The notes beneath the pieces are model-generated. The model saw only the letters and a program-made list of their open reading frames with translations. It had not been told where the DNA came from and did no database searches. Of a stretch of 7,248 nt of DNA, positions 6,998 through 7,248 are shown piece after piece (positions within the stretch are counted from its first letter, which is position 1; every line of letters starts with the position of its first letter). The stretch is from Pseudomonadota bacterium (GTDB lineage Bacteria > Pseudomonadota > Alphaproteobacteria > Acetobacterales > Acetobacteraceae). The translations under genes were made by a program, and so were the position numbers. Location of the stretch: positions 1 to 7,248 of the forward strand of contig JAKBCB010000179.1 in the NCBI GenBank assembly GCA_021808185.1. The letters run 5' to 3'.

Positions 6998-7248
6998 GCA
7001 CGCTCGCCGGGGTCGCGAACGGATTGCAGGCGGCGCTGCTGCTGGCGCGCGGCAAGCCGGACGGGATCGGGCTGCTGGCGACGGCCGAGGGCGAGCCGGC
7101 AATGGCCAACGCCGCGCGCAGCTTCTGGGCCGCCGCCCTCTGCCTGCCGGCCTTCGTCTGCCTGCAACTGATCGATCTGGCGCAGGAACCGAGGCTGCCG
7201 CCGCACGCGGCGCACGGCTTCGCGCTGCAAATGCTCGGCTATGCGATC
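6994..7248 (+). CDS. Second membrane protein of unknown function, N-terminal 85 residues (3' end outside window)
   Basis: A frame from ATG 6994 is open to the window edge. GGAGGG at 6982-6987, 6 bases before the ATG, is a strong ribosome site, and the ATG overlaps the preceding stop (ATGA), so a real gene is likely. The visible part has LLLARGKPDGIGLL (15-28), a short polar stretch, then a hydrophobic segment FWAAALCLPAFVCLQLI (about 44-60), a charged loop and the beginning of another hydrophobic segment at the edge. The order ARxK-DG, NA, aromatic-Ala-rich membrane segment matches the preceding protein with a shift of about four residues, which suggests a tandem paralogue. Function is unknown. 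Confidence 0.75.
   Translation, partial: MSTLAGVANGLQAALLLARGKPDGIGLLATAEGEPAMANAARSFWAAALCLPAFVCLQLIDLAQEPRLPPHAAHGFALQMLGYAI

Overview
The window is GC-rich, densely coding bacterial chromosome. Strong G/C at third codon positions, succinylase-branch lysine genes (dapD, dapE), a DUF2336-like protein and the style of the genes suggest an alphaproteobacterium, most likely Acetobacteraceae/Rhodospirillales. The family-level placement is inference from recall, with no database comparison. I see no mobile element, CRISPR array, rRNA or tRNA. Most of the window looks like ordinary core chromosome.

Left part (1-1545, + strand): the C-terminal end of a PLP-dependent class I/II aminotransferase runs in from outside the window. 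A 346-base gap follows that is unusually AT-rich for this genome, with a stem-loop and a possible promoter. Then come two small exported proteins 34 bases apart: a Gly/Trp-rich and Tyr/Pro-repeat protein, and a Spy/CpxP-like protein with an LTxxQ motif.

Middle part (1579-4304, - strand): a two-gene operon. The upstream gene encodes a PAS / GAF-like / GGDEF diguanylate cyclase with an intact active site and an RxxD inhibitory site. Its stop overlaps the GTG start of a HEAT-like, DUF2336-type protein (GTGA overlap), so the two are probably translationally coupled. The operon converges on the Spy-like gene; a GC-rich hairpin sits in the 33-base gap and runs into the end of the DUF2336 gene.

Right part (4305-7248, + strand): a 163-base divergent intergenic region holds a consensus -35 (TTGACA) with a partial -10, preceded by a perfect tandem heptamer. 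It probably drives a tightly packed operon: dapD, dapE (TTG start) and two integral membrane proteins of unknown function, the last cut by the window edge. All three junctions are 4-base start/stop overlaps (TTGA, ATGA, ATGA). DapD and DapE catalyse two steps of the lysine/meso-diaminopimelate pathway, tetrahydrodipicolinate succinylation and succinyl-diaminopimelate desuccinylation. The two membrane proteins share an apparent N-terminal pattern and may be paralogues. They and the GGDEF/DUF2336 pair are the least explained parts of the window.
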